This document shows positions 51,374 to 61,300 of a stretch of DNA of 64,000 bases, in pieces. Below the pieces are notes generated by a model. It made no database searches, had not been told where the DNA came from, and saw only the letters and a program-made list of their open reading frames with translations. The stretch is from Aquabacterium sp. (GTDB lineage Bacteria; Pseudomonadota; Gammaproteobacteria; Burkholderiales; Burkholderiaceae_C): assembly GCA_023266355.1 (NCBI GenBank), contig JAHFQM010000011.1:1-64000 (forward strand), read 5' to 3'. The translations under genes were made by a program, and so were the position numbers. Positions within the stretch are counted from its first letter, which is position 1; every line of letters begins with the position of its first letter.

Positions 51374-53591
51374 ACCCACGGCCCTGGCGCGCCAGCCAGG
51401 CCGCCAGCGGTTCGGGGCGCCCATAGAAATAGCCCTGCAGGCAGTCGCAGCCGCGGCTGCGCAGGAACTCGGCCTGCTCGGCCGTTTCCACGCCCTCGGC
51501 CACCACGCGCAGCCCCAGGTGCTTGGACACCGACAAGATCGCCTCGACGATGGCCGTGTCGTTGGGGTCGTCGGGCGTGTCGCGCACGAAGGTGCGGTCG
51601 ATCTTCAGCTCATAAAGCGGCAGCTTCTTCAGGTAGGCCAGGCTGGAATAGCCCGTGCCGAAGTCGTCGATGGAAAAGCGCAGGCCCAGCGCGACCAGCT
51701 CGTCCATGCGCGAGACGGTGTCGGCCCAGTGCTCGATCAGCAGGCCCTCGGTGACTTCCAGAATCAGGCCCTCGGCCCGCGCACCGGCGCGCGTCAGGGC
51801 GTCGCGCACGCGGTCCACGAAATCGGCGCGGCGGAACTGGCGCGGGCTGACGTTGACCGACAGGTCCAGGCGCAGGCCATCGCGCTGCAACTGCGCCAGG
51901 GCCTCGCAGGCACGCTGCAGCACGAGGTCGCCCAGGCGCAGGATGAGCGCGGACTCCTCGGCCAGCGGGATGAACTGGTTGGGCGGCACCACGCCGCGCA
52001 CGGGGTGGGTCCAGCGCATCAGCAGCTCGCCGCCCACCACGGTGCCCTGGGCATCGACCTGGGGCTGGATGTGCACGTCGAACTGGCCACGCTCGATGCC
52101 GTCCTGCATGTCGTGCTCGATGGCCAGGCGCTCCTCGACCTCGGTCTGCATGCCCGCTTCGAAGAACTCGATGCGGTTGCGCCCGCCCGCCTTGGCGCGG
52201 TACATGGCCGTGTCGGCCTCGCGCAGCAGGTCGTCCACGCCCTCGTGACCGCGCGGGAACAGGGTGATGCCGATGCTGCCCGAGCTGTTGTAGGAGAAGC
52301 CGTCGATGTCGTAGCGGCTTTCCAGCACCTCGCGCACCTTCTCGGCGACGGCGCGGGCCTGGCGGGCCGCGCCTTCGGTGTCGCTGCCGAGGTTGCCGAT
52401 CTGCACAACGAACTCGTCGCCGCCCAGGCGGGCCACCGTGTCGTCGTGGCGCAGCAGGCTGCCCAGGCGCAGGGCCACTTGCTGCAGCAGCGCATCGCCG
52501 ACCGAGTGGCCGCGGGCGTCGTTGATGTGCTTGAAGTTGTCCAGGTCGATGAAGAACAGCGCGCCCTTCTGGCCCGAACGCTGCTGGCTGCCGAGCGCGT
52601 GCTCCAGCCGGTCGATCAGCAGGCGGCGGTTGGGCAGGCCGGTGAGCGCGTCGAAATAGGCCAGGCGGTGGGTGACGTCCTCGATGCGCTTGCGCTCGGT
52701 GATGTCGGTGATGAAACCGTGCCACAGCACGCTGCCATCGGGCAGGCGCTCGGGCTGGGCATCGCCCTGGCGCCAGCGCTCGCCCTGCTGCGGCAAGACG
52801 ACGCGGTACTCGTGCCGCCAGGGCTGCAGCGTCAAGGCCGAGGCCTGGATGGACAGCGCCACGCCCTCGCGGTCCTGCGGGTGCAGCCTCTGGTACACCA
52901 GGCCCGCATCGGTGGCGACCTCGTCGAGCTGGACCTCGTAGATGTCCCACAGCCCCTGGCTGGCGTAGGGGAAGCAGGAGTGCCCGTCGGGGAAGAGGCG
53001 GTACTGGTAGATGACGCCCGGCACATGGCGCGAGAGGTTGTCCAGCAACTGGGTGTGGTGCTTCAGGCTGTCGAGCGCCACCGACAGGGCGGCGTGGCGC
53101 TTGCGCAGCTCCAGCTGGGCCATGACCTGGCGCGACAACAGGGCCAGGGTGGCGCGCTGGTGCTCGCCGAACTCGCGCGGCTGGCGGTCGATGATGCACA
53201 GCGTGCCCAGGGCCTCGCCCTCGGGGTTGAGCAGCGGCGCGCCTGCGTAAAAGCGGATCTGCGGGTCGCCTCTGACGAGGGGGTTGTCGGCGAAGCGCGG
53301 GTCCAGCGTCGCGTCGGGCACGACCATGACCCCATGGCCACGGATGGCGTGGTCGCAAAACGCCTGGGAGCGCGGCGTTTCACAAACATCCAGCCCGACC
53401 TTGGACTTGAACCACTGGCGGTCGCTGTCGATCAGGCTGACCAGCGCGATCGGCACGCCCAGCACCTGTGCGGCCAGGGCGGTGAGGTCGTCGTAGGCTT
53501 GCTCGGACTCGGTGTCCAGCACGGCATAACTTTGCAGCGCACGCAGGCGTCGGGCTTCATCGTCCTGGGGGACGGGCTGGGCAGCAGGCAT
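51339..53591 (-). CDS. GAF-PAS-GGDEF-EAL cyclic-di-GMP signalling protein
   Basis: A 750-residue soluble protein with a GAF domain (about 25-165; VSLIDSDRQWFKSKVGLD, APLLNPEGEALGTLCIID). A PAS-type domain (about 180-300) ends in HGFITDITERKRIEDVTHRL. The GGDEF domain (about 310-475) has ARLGGDEFVVQ intact, so diguanylate cyclase activity is possible. In the EAL domain (about 485-735) the EAL motif reads ELLMRW, with the Glu kept. DDFGTGYSSLAYLK, EVTEG and VAEGVETAEQ are present, so phosphodiesterase activity is also plausible. It is divergent from the guanidine operon with 481 bp between starts. Confidence 0.92.
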   Translation of the reverse strand: MPAAQPVPQDDEARRLRALQSYAVLDTESEQAYDDLTALAAQVLGVPIALVSLIDSDRQWFKSKVGLDVCETPRSQAFCDHAIRGHGVMVVPDATLDPRFADNPLVRGDPQIRFYAGAPLLNPEGEALGTLCIIDRQPREFGEHQRATLALLSRQVMAQLELRKRHAALSVALDSLKHHTQLLDNLSRHVPGVIYQYRLFPDGHSCFPYASQGLWDIYEVQLDEVATDAGLVYQRLHPQDREGVALSIQASALTLQPWRHEYRVVLPQQGERWRQGDAQPERLPDGSVLWHGFITDITERKRIEDVTHRLAYFDALTGLPNRRLLIDRLEHALGSQQRSGQKGALFFIDLDNFKHINDARGHSVGDALLQQVALRLGSLLRHDDTVARLGGDEFVVQIGNLGSDTEGAARQARAVAEKVREVLESRYDIDGFSYNSSGSIGITLFPRGHEGVDDLLREADTAMYRAKAGGRNRIEFFEAGMQTEVEERLAIEHDMQDGIERGQFDVHIQPQVDAQGTVVGGELLMRWTHPVRGVVPPNQFIPLAEESALILRLGDLVLQRACEALAQLQRDGLRLDLSVNVSPRQFRRADFVDRVRDALTRAGARAEGLILEVTEGLLIEHWADTVSRMDELVALGLRFSIDDFGTGYSSLAYLKKLPLYELKIDRTFVRDTPDDPNDTAIVEAILSVSKHLGLRVVAEGVETAEQAEFLRSRGCDCLQGYFYGRPEPLAAWLARQGRGFSAAPASAPGG

Positions 53592-53825
53592 GGCGCAGGT
53601 CTCGTGATGCGTGACGCATTCAACAGCAAAAGGACACCGACCGAATTTTAGGGGTGAGCGGCCGACGGGATGCCCCGAAATGCGGCGCCATGGCTGGGGT
53701 GCTTTCCCGCACAGGGCGGCTGCGGCGCCCCTTTTTGGGGCGTGGTTGCCGATTCAAGGGGGGAAACGTGCCCGCAGCAGGGGACCGCCCGGGGCCTGCA
53801 GGCCCTGCCTCCGTGCGTCGAGCCC
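53592..53825. other. Upstream region of the guanidine operon
   Basis: No gene found. It contains a 6-bp hairpin CGCCCC-TTTTT-GGGGCG at 53726-53742. It should also hold the activator (for example NtrC) sites for the sigma-54 promoter and the promoter of the divergent GGDEF-EAL gene. I could not identify a clear GCAC...GTGC NtrC dyad. Confidence 0.5.
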
Positions 53826-53840
53826 TGGCACGCGCCTTGC
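53826..53840 (+). promoter_or_regulatory. sigma-54 promoter of the guanidine operon
   Basis: TGGCAC-N5-TTGC, a perfect -24/-12 consensus with GG-N10-GC spacing. The expected start near 53852 places the riboswitch in the 5' leader. It suggests nitrogen-limitation control. Confidence 0.78.
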
Positions 53841-53889
53841 TCACCAAAGGATCAGAGAGGCGCGGTGCTTGCACCGGCTCTTCGAAGGA

Positions 53890-54014
53890 TGGCTAGGGTT
53901 CCGATCTCGCTCCACAGAGTGCAGATGGCTGGTCCGAGAGCCATCGGCCGGTTCGGTCGCAGGTGGCAACGCCTGTGCCCGAGCGGGCTCCACGGCGGGA
54001 CAAAAGCCCGGGAG
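53890..54014 (+). promoter_or_regulatory. Guanidine-I riboswitch (ykkC)
   Basis: The diagnostic conserved elements occur in order: CTAGGGTTCCG (53893-53903), CTGGTCCGAGAG (about 53929-53940), then a variable hairpin. CACGGCGGGACAAAAGCCCG and GGAG (about 53991-54014) follow. Downstream, CAAGAG / CTCTTG (54025-54040) forms a short hairpin without a U-tract, so the switch may act at translation or by a noncanonical mechanism. It lies about 60 bp before the binding-protein ATG. Confidence 0.92.
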
Positions 54015-54072
54015 GTCCACTTCGCAAGAGGTGCCTCTTGGCCATTGTCCCGATCAACCACTGGAGTCCGCG

Positions 54073-55104
54073 ATGTCTTTCAAGCCTGCTCACCTCCTCG
54101 GCACCACCGCCGCACGCCCTTCCGCCCTGCGCCGCGCGCTGCTGTCCTCCTGTGCGGCCCTGGCCGTGGCGGCCGGTGTGCTGTCCATGCCCCGCCCTGC
54201 CGCGGCCGAGGTCAAGGTCGGCGTGTCCGACTGGCCGGGCTGGGTGGCCTGGTACGTGGCCGAGCAAAAAGGCTTCTTCAAGAAGCACGGCGCCGACGTG
54301 AAGCTGGTCTGGTTCGCCAACTACACCGACTCCATCGCGGCCCTGTCCTCGGGCCAGCTCGACGCCAACTCGCAGACCTGGTCCGACACCATGGGCCCGC
54401 TGGCCAAGGGCCTGCCGCTGAAAACCATCCTGGTCAATGACAACTCGGCGGGCAACGACGCCGTCGTGGTCTCGCCCAAGCTCAAGTCCATCAAGGACCT
54501 CAAGGGCAAGACCGTCGCGCTGGAAGAGTTCAGCGTCTCGCACTTCGTGCTGGCCACCGCCCTGGCCAAGAACGGCATGAAGCCTTCGGACGTGAAGATC
54601 ACCAACCTCAGCGCCGGTGATGCCGCTGCCGCCTTCATGGCCGGCCGGGTGGACGCCGCCGTGGTCTGGAACCCCTGGATCCACCAGATCGAAGCCAGTG
54701 GCAAGGGCCACGCCGTGTTCACGTCGAAAGACATGCCCGGCCTGATTCCGGACCTGCTGGTCGCGCAGGACAAGGCCATCAAGGCCAAGCGCAAGGACCT
54801 GGTCGGCATGATCAAGGCCTGGTTCGACACCGTGGCCTTCATCGCGGCCAAGCCCGACGAGGCCGCCCAGATCATGAGCAAGGTCGTCAGCCTCAAGCCC
54901 GACGAGTACAAGGTCTTCCTGCCCGGGACCAAGTTCTTCGACGCCGCCGCGAACAGCGCCGCGCTGGACGCCAAGAACCCGCAGTCGCTGGTGGCCGTGG
55001 CCCCGACCGTTTCGTCCTTCCTGCTGGCGCACAAGCTCATCGACGGCAAGCCCGACGCCGCCAAGGGCGTGGACGCCTCGCTGCTGGCCGAGGCCCTGAA
55101 ATGA
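54073..55104 (+). CDS. NitT/TauT-family ABC substrate-binding protein (guanidine operon)
   Basis: A 343-residue periplasmic binding protein with a signal peptide ending RPAAA-E. The ligand-binding fold is of the NMT1/TauA/SsuA type: VKVGVSDWPGWVAWYVAEQK, FANYTDSIAALSSGQLDAN, DLKGKTVALEEFSVSHFVL and AAVVWNPWIHQIE. Riboswitch control and linkage to carboxylase genes make guanidine, or a guanidine-yielding compound, the likely ligand, but this is inference. GGAG lies 7 bp before the ATG. Longer in-frame starts would extend through the riboswitch and are rejected. Confidence 0.88.
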   Translation: MSFKPAHLLGTTAARPSALRRALLSSCAALAVAAGVLSMPRPAAAEVKVGVSDWPGWVAWYVAEQKGFFKKHGADVKLVWFANYTDSIAALSSGQLDANSQTWSDTMGPLAKGLPLKTILVNDNSAGNDAVVVSPKLKSIKDLKGKTVALEEFSVSHFVLATALAKNGMKPSDVKITNLSAGDAAAAFMAGRVDAAVVWNPWIHQIEASGKGHAVFTSKDMPGLIPDLLVAQDKAIKAKRKDLVGMIKAWFDTVAFIAAKPDEAAQIMSKVVSLKPDEYKVFLPGTKFFDAAANSAALDAKNPQSLVAVAPTVSSFLLAHKLIDGKPDAAKGVDASLLAEALK

Positions 55105-55904
55105 GCCAAGGCCCCTCCCACCGCTCCTGGCTGGCCATCCGCCAGGGCATCCCCTCGGGGCTGTACTGGGGCCTGGCGGCCTGCGGGCTGACGCTGCCCT
55201 TGCTGCTGTGGCTGCTGGCCGCGGCGGGCCACGCCGACCCGGTCTTCCTGCCCAGCCCGGCGCGCGTGGCCGAGCGCATCCACCTGTGGTGGGACGACGG
55301 CCTGATGGGCGACGTCGGCATCAGCACGATGCGGGTGGTGGTGGGTTGGGCCGTCTCGGCGCTGTTCGCCCTGCCCCTGGGCCTGATGATCGGCACCTGG
55401 CGGCCGGTGCAGGCCCTGCTGGAGCCGCTGACCGACTTCATCCGCTACATGCCGGCGGTGGCCTTCATCCCGCTGGTGATGGTGTGGGTGGGCATCGACG
55501 AAGCCGCCAAGGTCGCCATCATCTTCATCGGCACCTTCTTCCAGATGGTGCTGATGGTGGCCGAAGACGTGCGCCGCGTGCCCATGGCCCAGATCGAGGC
55601 CGCCCAGACCATGGGCGCCACGCCGATGGAGGTGGTCGAGAAGGTCATCGTCCCCTCGGCCAAGCCGGCCCTGCTCGACACCCTGCGCGTGACCATGGGC
55701 TGGGCCTGGACCTACCTGGTGGTGGCCGAGCTGGTGGCGGCGAACTCGGGGCTGGGTTACGCCATCCTGAAAGCACAGCGCTTCCTGCAGACCGACAAGA
55801 TCTTTGCGGGCATCTTGCTGATCGGCCTGATCGGCCTGCTGATCGACCAGCTCATGCGCCTGGCCCACCGCAAGGCCTTCCCCTGGCTGCACGCACGCCA
55901 CTGA
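55101..55904 (+). CDS. ABC transporter permease (NitT/TauT type)
   Basis: A 267-residue inner-membrane permease with six helices. The coupling loop (EAA motif) reads IEAAQTMGATPMEVVEKVIV, and other family blocks are LPSPARVAERI and FIRYMPAVAFIPLVMVWVG. It overlaps the binding-protein stop by 4 bp. It is the permease of the importer encoded by its neighbours and probably forms a homodimer, since only one permease gene is present. Confidence 0.92.
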   Translation: MSQGPSHRSWLAIRQGIPSGLYWGLAACGLTLPLLLWLLAAAGHADPVFLPSPARVAERIHLWWDDGLMGDVGISTMRVVVGWAVSALFALPLGLMIGTWRPVQALLEPLTDFIRYMPAVAFIPLVMVWVGIDEAAKVAIIFIGTFFQMVLMVAEDVRRVPMAQIEAAQTMGATPMEVVEKVIVPSAKPALLDTLRVTMGWAWTYLVVAELVAANSGLGYAILKAQRFLQTDKIFAGILLIGLIGLLIDQLMRLAHRKAFPWLHARH

Positions 55905-55935
55905 CCCCGAACTCCGAGCAAGACCAGGACCCCGC

Positions 55936-56838
55936 ATGACCCCCACCGCCCCGTCCCAGGCCGGCGCCAGCGCGCTCGGCATCCAGTGCGCGCAGCTGTG
56001 CAAGACCTACCCCGGCGCCACGGCCCCGGCCCTGCAGGACGTGAACCTCACGGTGCAAGCCAACGAGTTCATCGTCTTCGTCGGGGCCTCGGGCTGCGGC
56101 AAGTCCACGCTGCTGCGCACCATCGCGGGCCTGGAGGCCTTTGACCAGGGCACGCTGACCGTGGGCGAACGGCCCGTGACCGGCCCCGGCCTGGACCGCG
56201 CCATGGTCTTCCAGCACTACAGCCTCTACCCCTGGCTGACGGTGCAGGAGAACATCAAGTTCTGCCGCCAGCTGAAGGCCCACACGGCCGAGCGCACCAG
56301 CGCCGATGTGGAAGATGCCGCCGGCCGCGCCGATGCCTTGCTGCGCCTGATGGGCCTGACCCACGTGGCCAAGGCCTACCCCAGCGAGCTCTCGGGCGGC
56401 ATGCAGCAGCGCGTGGCCATTGCCCGTGCGCTGATGAGCCGCCCCCCGGTGCTGCTGATGGACGAGCCCTTCGGCGCGCTGGACGCGCAAACCCGCGAGG
56501 TCATGCACGACCTCATCCAGCACGTGCACCGGCTGGAGCGCACCACCATCGTCTTCGTCACCCACGACGTGGACGAGGCCATTTACCTGGGCGACCGCGT
56601 GGTGCTGATGGCGCCCCGCCCCGGCCGCATCGACAGCATCCACGCCGTGCCCCTGCCCGAACACCGCACGCAGGACATGAAGCTGGCGCCCGAGTTCCTG
56701 CGGCTCAAGCGCCAGTTGCTGGACCGCATCCGCGACACCTCGGGCATGAAGACCGACCTGGACCTGCTGGCCCAGCTCAGCCGCTCGGCCGCCGCCGTGG
56801 CCTCGGGGGCCGGTGCGGCCAACGACCCCACATCCTGA
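55936..56838 (+). CDS. ABC transporter ATP-binding protein (NitT/TauT type)
   Basis: A 300-residue ATPase: Walker A GASGCGKSTLL, Q-loop MVFQHYSLYPWLTVQENI, signature LSGGMQQRVAIARAL, Walker B VLLMDEPFGALD and H-loop FVTHDVDEA. The C-terminal 70 residues extend beyond the core domain, as in other taurine/nitrate-type ATPases. It lies 31 bp after the permease gene and 9 bp before the first UAAP gene. Confidence 0.93.
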   Translation: MTPTAPSQAGASALGIQCAQLCKTYPGATAPALQDVNLTVQANEFIVFVGASGCGKSTLLRTIAGLEAFDQGTLTVGERPVTGPGLDRAMVFQHYSLYPWLTVQENIKFCRQLKAHTAERTSADVEDAAGRADALLRLMGLTHVAKAYPSELSGGMQQRVAIARALMSRPPVLLMDEPFGALDAQTREVMHDLIQHVHRLERTTIVFVTHDVDEAIYLGDRVVLMAPRPGRIDSIHAVPLPEHRTQDMKLAPEFLRLKRQLLDRIRDTSGMKTDLDLLAQLSRSAAAVASGAGAANDPTS

Positions 56839-56847
56839 GGAGACCCC

Positions 56848-57666
56848 ATGAACCCTCTCACCCACACCGCCACCACCCCATCAACCACTGCCACCCCGGC
56901 CATCGACGCCCCCGCCTTCTGGCGCACCTTCGCGCCCGAGCTGCAGGCCAGCCGCGTGATGTGGTCCGAAGTCGTGCCCGGCGGCTGCCACTGGTCCTGG
57001 GTGATGCCGCGCGGCAGCCGCCTGCGCATGGTCGCGCTGGACGCCGGCGCCAACCTGAGCATGGTGCTGTACCACGCCCGCGACAAGCTGGAGCGCTACA
57101 ACATGCCCGACTCGCTCAAGGCCCAGCACACGGCGCACTGCACGAAGGGCCATGTGCTGATGAGCGACATGGGCCGCGCCCTGGCCAGCATCACCGAAGA
57201 CACCCTGGGCTGGCACGACCCGCTGGGTGGCCTGCTGGACGCCGAGCGCCTGCAGGCCAAGTACGCCGCGCAAGGCGAGCACAGCTTCCACACCCACCGC
57301 AACGGCATGTTCCGCAGCGGCAAGGACGGCCTGCTCATCGAGATCGGCAAGCACGGCCTGGCCCGCCGCGACCTGATCGCGCCGGTCAACTTCTTCAGCA
57401 AGGTGGCGGTCGATGAGGAAGGCCGCTTTGCCTTCGCACCGCAGCACGCAGCGGCCGGCGCCATGGTCGAGCTGCGCTTCGACATGGACACGCTGATCGC
57501 CATCAGCACCGCGCCCCACCCGCTGGACCCGCGCCCCGACTACGCGCCGGGCAAGGTCGGCCTGGCCGCATGGAAGTCGGGGCCGGCTGCGCCCGATGAC
57601 TTCAACCGCGCCTTCCGCCCGGAGTGCGCCCGTGCGCTGCACAACGCCGACATGCTCTACCTGTGA
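56848..57666 (+). CDS. Urea carboxylase-associated (UAAP) protein, carboxyguanidine deiminase subunit A-like
   Basis: A 272-residue DUF1989-family protein. Paralogues of this pair (CgdAB) were shown in other bacteria to deiminate carboxyguanidine to allophanate. It has GCHWSWVMPRGSRLRMVALD, LYHARDKLERYN, TLGWHDPLGG and GLARRDLIAPVNFFSKV. Compared with the downstream paralogue, two cysteines of the TCGRHD...GGAC block are Leu here (L120, L129) while H123 and D124 remain. It may therefore be the non-catalytic or differently liganded subunit. GAGGAG precedes the ATG. Confidence 0.88.
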   Translation: MNPLTHTATTPSTTATPAIDAPAFWRTFAPELQASRVMWSEVVPGGCHWSWVMPRGSRLRMVALDAGANLSMVLYHARDKLERYNMPDSLKAQHTAHCTKGHVLMSDMGRALASITEDTLGWHDPLGGLLDAERLQAKYAAQGEHSFHTHRNGMFRSGKDGLLIEIGKHGLARRDLIAPVNFFSKVAVDEEGRFAFAPQHAAAGAMVELRFDMDTLIAISTAPHPLDPRPDYAPGKVGLAAWKSGPAAPDDFNRAFRPECARALHNADMLYL

Positions 57667-57682
57667 CGCCTGCGAGGAAGCC

Positions 57683-58384
57683 ATGAACCACGCCATGAAC
57701 ACCCCCCCTCCAGCCACCGCAGCCCGCCTGCAAACCAGCCCGCTGGACCCGGCCCAAGCCACCGTCAACCACACCCTGCCCTCGGGCGAGCCCTACCTGC
57801 TGCACATCGCCCGAGGCCAGACGCTGCGCATCGTCGACCTCGAAGGCAACCAGGCCGTGGACGTCATCTTCTACAACGCCCAGGACCTGGCAGAGCACTA
57901 CAGCGCCACCGACACGATGCTGGCGCAAGGCGGCATCTACCTGAGCACCGGCTCGGTGCTGATGAGCAGCGAAGGCCGCCCGATGCTGACCATCACCGCC
58001 GACACCTGCGGCCGCCACGACACCCTGGGTGGGGCCTGCGCCGCCGAGAGCAACACCGTGCGCTACGCCTTGCAAAAGAAGTACATGCACAGCTGCCGCG
58101 ACAACTACCTGATCGCCCTGCAGCACGCCGACCTGGGCTTGGGCAAGCGCGACATCGTGCCCAACGTCAATTTCTTCATGAACGTGCCGGTGACGGCCGA
58201 TGGCCAGCTCACCTTCGCCGATGGCGTCTCCGGCCCCGGCAAGTACGTGGAGCTGCGCGCCGAGATGGACATCCTGATGCTGGTCTCCAACTGCCCGCAG
58301 CTCAACAACCCCTGCAACGCCTACCACCCCACGCCAGCGCAGTTCCTGGTCTGGGACACCCCCTCCACGCAGGAAGCCCTCTGA
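57683..58384 (+). CDS. Urea carboxylase-associated (UAAP) protein, carboxyguanidine deiminase subunit B-like
   Basis: A 233-residue DUF1989 paralogue of the preceding protein. The conserved block TCGRHDTLGGACAAESNT contains C109, H112, D113 and C119, a likely metal/catalytic site. YMHSCRDNYLIAL, KRDIVPNVNFFMNVPV and NNPCNAYHPTPAQ complete the family pattern. GAGGAAG lies just before ATG 57683. The last base of its stop is the first base of the carboxylase ATG, so translation is coupled. It probably forms a heteromer with the upstream paralogue. Confidence 0.9.
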   Translation: MNHAMNTPPPATAARLQTSPLDPAQATVNHTLPSGEPYLLHIARGQTLRIVDLEGNQAVDVIFYNAQDLAEHYSATDTMLAQGGIYLSTGSVLMSSEGRPMLTITADTCGRHDTLGGACAAESNTVRYALQKKYMHSCRDNYLIALQHADLGLGKRDIVPNVNFFMNVPVTADGQLTFADGVSGPGKYVELRAEMDILMLVSNCPQLNNPCNAYHPTPAQFLVWDTPSTQEAL

Positions 58385-61300
58385 TGTTCGACACCGTCCT
58401 CATCGCCAACCGCGGCGCCATCGCCTGCCGCATCGTCCGCACGCTGAAAAGCCTGGGCCTGCGCAGCGTGGCCGTGTACTCCGAAGCCGATGCCGATTCG
58501 GCCCACGTCGCCATGGCCGATGTGGCCGTGTGCATCGGCCCCGCACCCGCCGCGCAGAGCTACCTCAACGCCGAGCGCATCCTGCAGGTGGCGCGCGAGA
58601 CCGGCGCGGGCGCCATCCACCCCGGCTACGGCTTCCTCTCGGAAAACCCGGGCTTTGCGCAAGCCTGCGAAGACGCGGGCATCGCCTTCATCGGCCCCAC
58701 GCCCGAACAGATGCGCGCCTTCGGCCTCAAGCACACCGCGCGTGCCCTGGCCGAAGCGCACGGCGTGCCCCTGCTGCCCGGCAGCGGCCTGTTGGGCGAT
58801 GTCGCCGAGGCCCTGCGCGAGGCCGAGCGCATCGGCTACCCCGTCATGCTCAAGAGCACGGCCGGCGGCGGTGGCATCGGCATGCGCCTGATCCGCAGCG
58901 CCGCCGACATGGCACCGGCCTTCGAGGCCGTGCAGCGCCTGGCCAGCGCCAACTTCAAGGACGCCGGCCTCTTCCTGGAGAAGTTCGTCGAGCGCGCCCG
59001 CCACATCGAGGTGCAGCTGTTCGGCGATGGCCAGGGCCGCGTCGTGGCCCTGGGCGAGCGCGACTGCTCGGCACAGCGCCGCCACCAGAAGGTCATCGAG
59101 GAAACGCCCGCACCGGGCCTGAGCGAGGCCACCCGCCACGCCCTGCACGAGGCCGCCGTGCGCCTGGGGCAGGCCGTGGCCTACCGCTCGGCCGGCACGG
59201 TGGAGTTCGTGCTCGACGCCGACACCAGCGCCTTCTATTTCCTCGAAGTCAACACGCGGCTGCAGGTCGAACACGGCGTGACCGAGCAGGTGTTCGGCGT
59301 GGACCTCGTGGCCTGGATGGTGCAGCTCGCCCGCGGCGACCTGGCCACCGGCGCGCTGACGCTGGACGTGCCGCAACCGCAGGGCGCGTCCATCCAGGTG
59401 CGCCTGTACGCGGAAGACCCGGCCCGCCAGTTCCAACCCTGCGCCGGCACGCTGACCGAGGTGGTGTTCCCGGCCGACGCCCGCATCGAAACCTGGGTGG
59501 GCACCGGCAGCGAAGTGCCGCCGAACTACGACCCGATGATCGCCAAGCTCATCGTCACGGGCAGCGACCGGGCCGACGCCGTGCGGCGCCTGCAAGCCGC
59601 GCTGGCCGAGACCCGCCTGGCCGGCATCGAAACCAACCTGCGCTACCTGCGCGCCCTGGCCAGCGCCGAGGTGTTCGCCAGCGGCGAGGTCATCACGGCC
59701 ACGCTGGGTGGCTTCGCCTGGCACCCGCAGGCCTTCGAGGTGCTCGACGGCGGCGTGCAGACCACCGTGCAGGACCACCCCGGCCGCCAGGGCCACTGGG
59801 ACGTGGGCGTGCCGCCCTCGGGCCCGATGGACGACTTCGCCTGGCGCATCGCCAACCAATTGGTCGGCAACGCCCCGCACGCCGCCGGCCTGGAGTGCAC
59901 GCTCAGCGGCCCCACGCTGCGCTTCCACAGCGACGCCACCATCGCCATCTGCGGGGCCGACATGGCGCCCATGCTCGATGGCGCGCCCGTGCCCCTGTGG
60001 CAGGCCGTGCGCGTGCCGCGTGGCAGCGTGCTGCGCCTGGGCGCGGTGCAAGGCGGCGGCGCCCGCACCACCGTGGCCGTGCGCGGTGGCCTGGACGTGC
60101 CGCTCTACCTCGGCAGCCGCAGCACCTTCACGCTGGGCCAGTTCGGCGGCCACGCGGGGCGCACCCTGCGCACCGGCGACATGCTGCACATCGCCGAAGG
60201 CCCGATGGCGCAACTGAGCGGTGAGCCGCCCGAAGCGGCTGGCCTCACACCGCCCAGCTACAGCCACCACTGGGACATCGCCGTGCTCTACGGCCCGCAC
60301 GGCGCGCCCGACTTCTTCACCGACGGCGACATCGGCGCCTTCTTCGCCCACGACTGGCAGGTGCACTACAACTCCAGCCGCACCGGCGTGCGCCTGATCG
60401 GCCCCAAGCCCGAATGGGCGCGCACCGACGGCGGCGAGGCCGGCCTGCACCCGTCCAACCTGCACGACAACGCCTACGCGATTGGCGCCATCGACTTCAC
60501 CGGCGACATGCCCGTCATCCTCGGGCCCGACGGCCCCAGCCTGGGCGGCTTCGTCTGCCCGGCCGTGGTGGTCGCGGCCGAGCGCTGGAAGCTCGGTCAG
60601 TTGCGCCCCGGCGACACGGTGCGCTTCCGCTGCGTGCGTGCCGAGGAAGCCGCCGCACTGCAGGCCGCGCAGGACACCCTCATCGCGCGCCTGGCCGGCA
60701 GCCTGCCCGTGCTGCCACAGCACGCAGGCGCCGTGGGCTCGCCCATCCTGGCGCAACGCGCCGCTGTCGGTGGGGCCCAGGGCGACCGTCCCCAGCTCGT
60801 CATCCGCCAGGCCGGCGACCGCTACCTGCTGGTCGAGCTCGGCGAGATGCAGCTCGACATCGGCCTGCGCCTGCGCGGCCATGGCCTGATGCTGGCGCTG
60901 CAGGCACGCCAGCTGCCCGGCATCGTGGACATGACCCCGGGCATCCGCTCGCTGCAGCTGCACTTCGACCCCAGCGCCATCGGCCAGCGTGCGCTGATCG
61001 ACGCCGTGCTGGCCGCCGACGACGCCCTGGGCGACACCGACCAGCTCGTCGTGCCCTCGCGCACCGTCTGGCTGCCGCTGTCCTGGGACGACCCGGCCAC
61101 GCGCCTGGCCATCGAGAAGTACATGCAGTCGGTGCGGCCCGACGCGCCCTGGTGCCCCAGCAACATCGAGTTCATCCGCCGCATCAATGGCCTGGACAGC
61201 ATCGACGAGGTCCAGCGCATCGTCTTCGAGGCCAGCTACCTCGTGCTCGGCCTGGGCGACGTCTACCTCGGCGCGCCCGTGGCCACGCCCATGGACCCGC

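Noticed and set aside
51519..53651. 710-residue open frame on the plus strand
   Set aside because: Antisense of the GAF-PAS-GGDEF-EAL gene, whose domains are intact on the other strand.
53870..53883. CGGTGC-TT-GCACCG dyad as an NtrC site
   Set aside because: Half-site orientation is opposite to the NtrC consensus (GCAC...GTGC), and it lies downstream of the predicted start, in the leader RNA.
53611..54072. N-terminal extension of the ABC binding protein
   Set aside because: It would translate through the sigma-54 promoter and riboswitch. ATG 54073 gives a clean signal peptide with a Shine-Dalgarno sequence.
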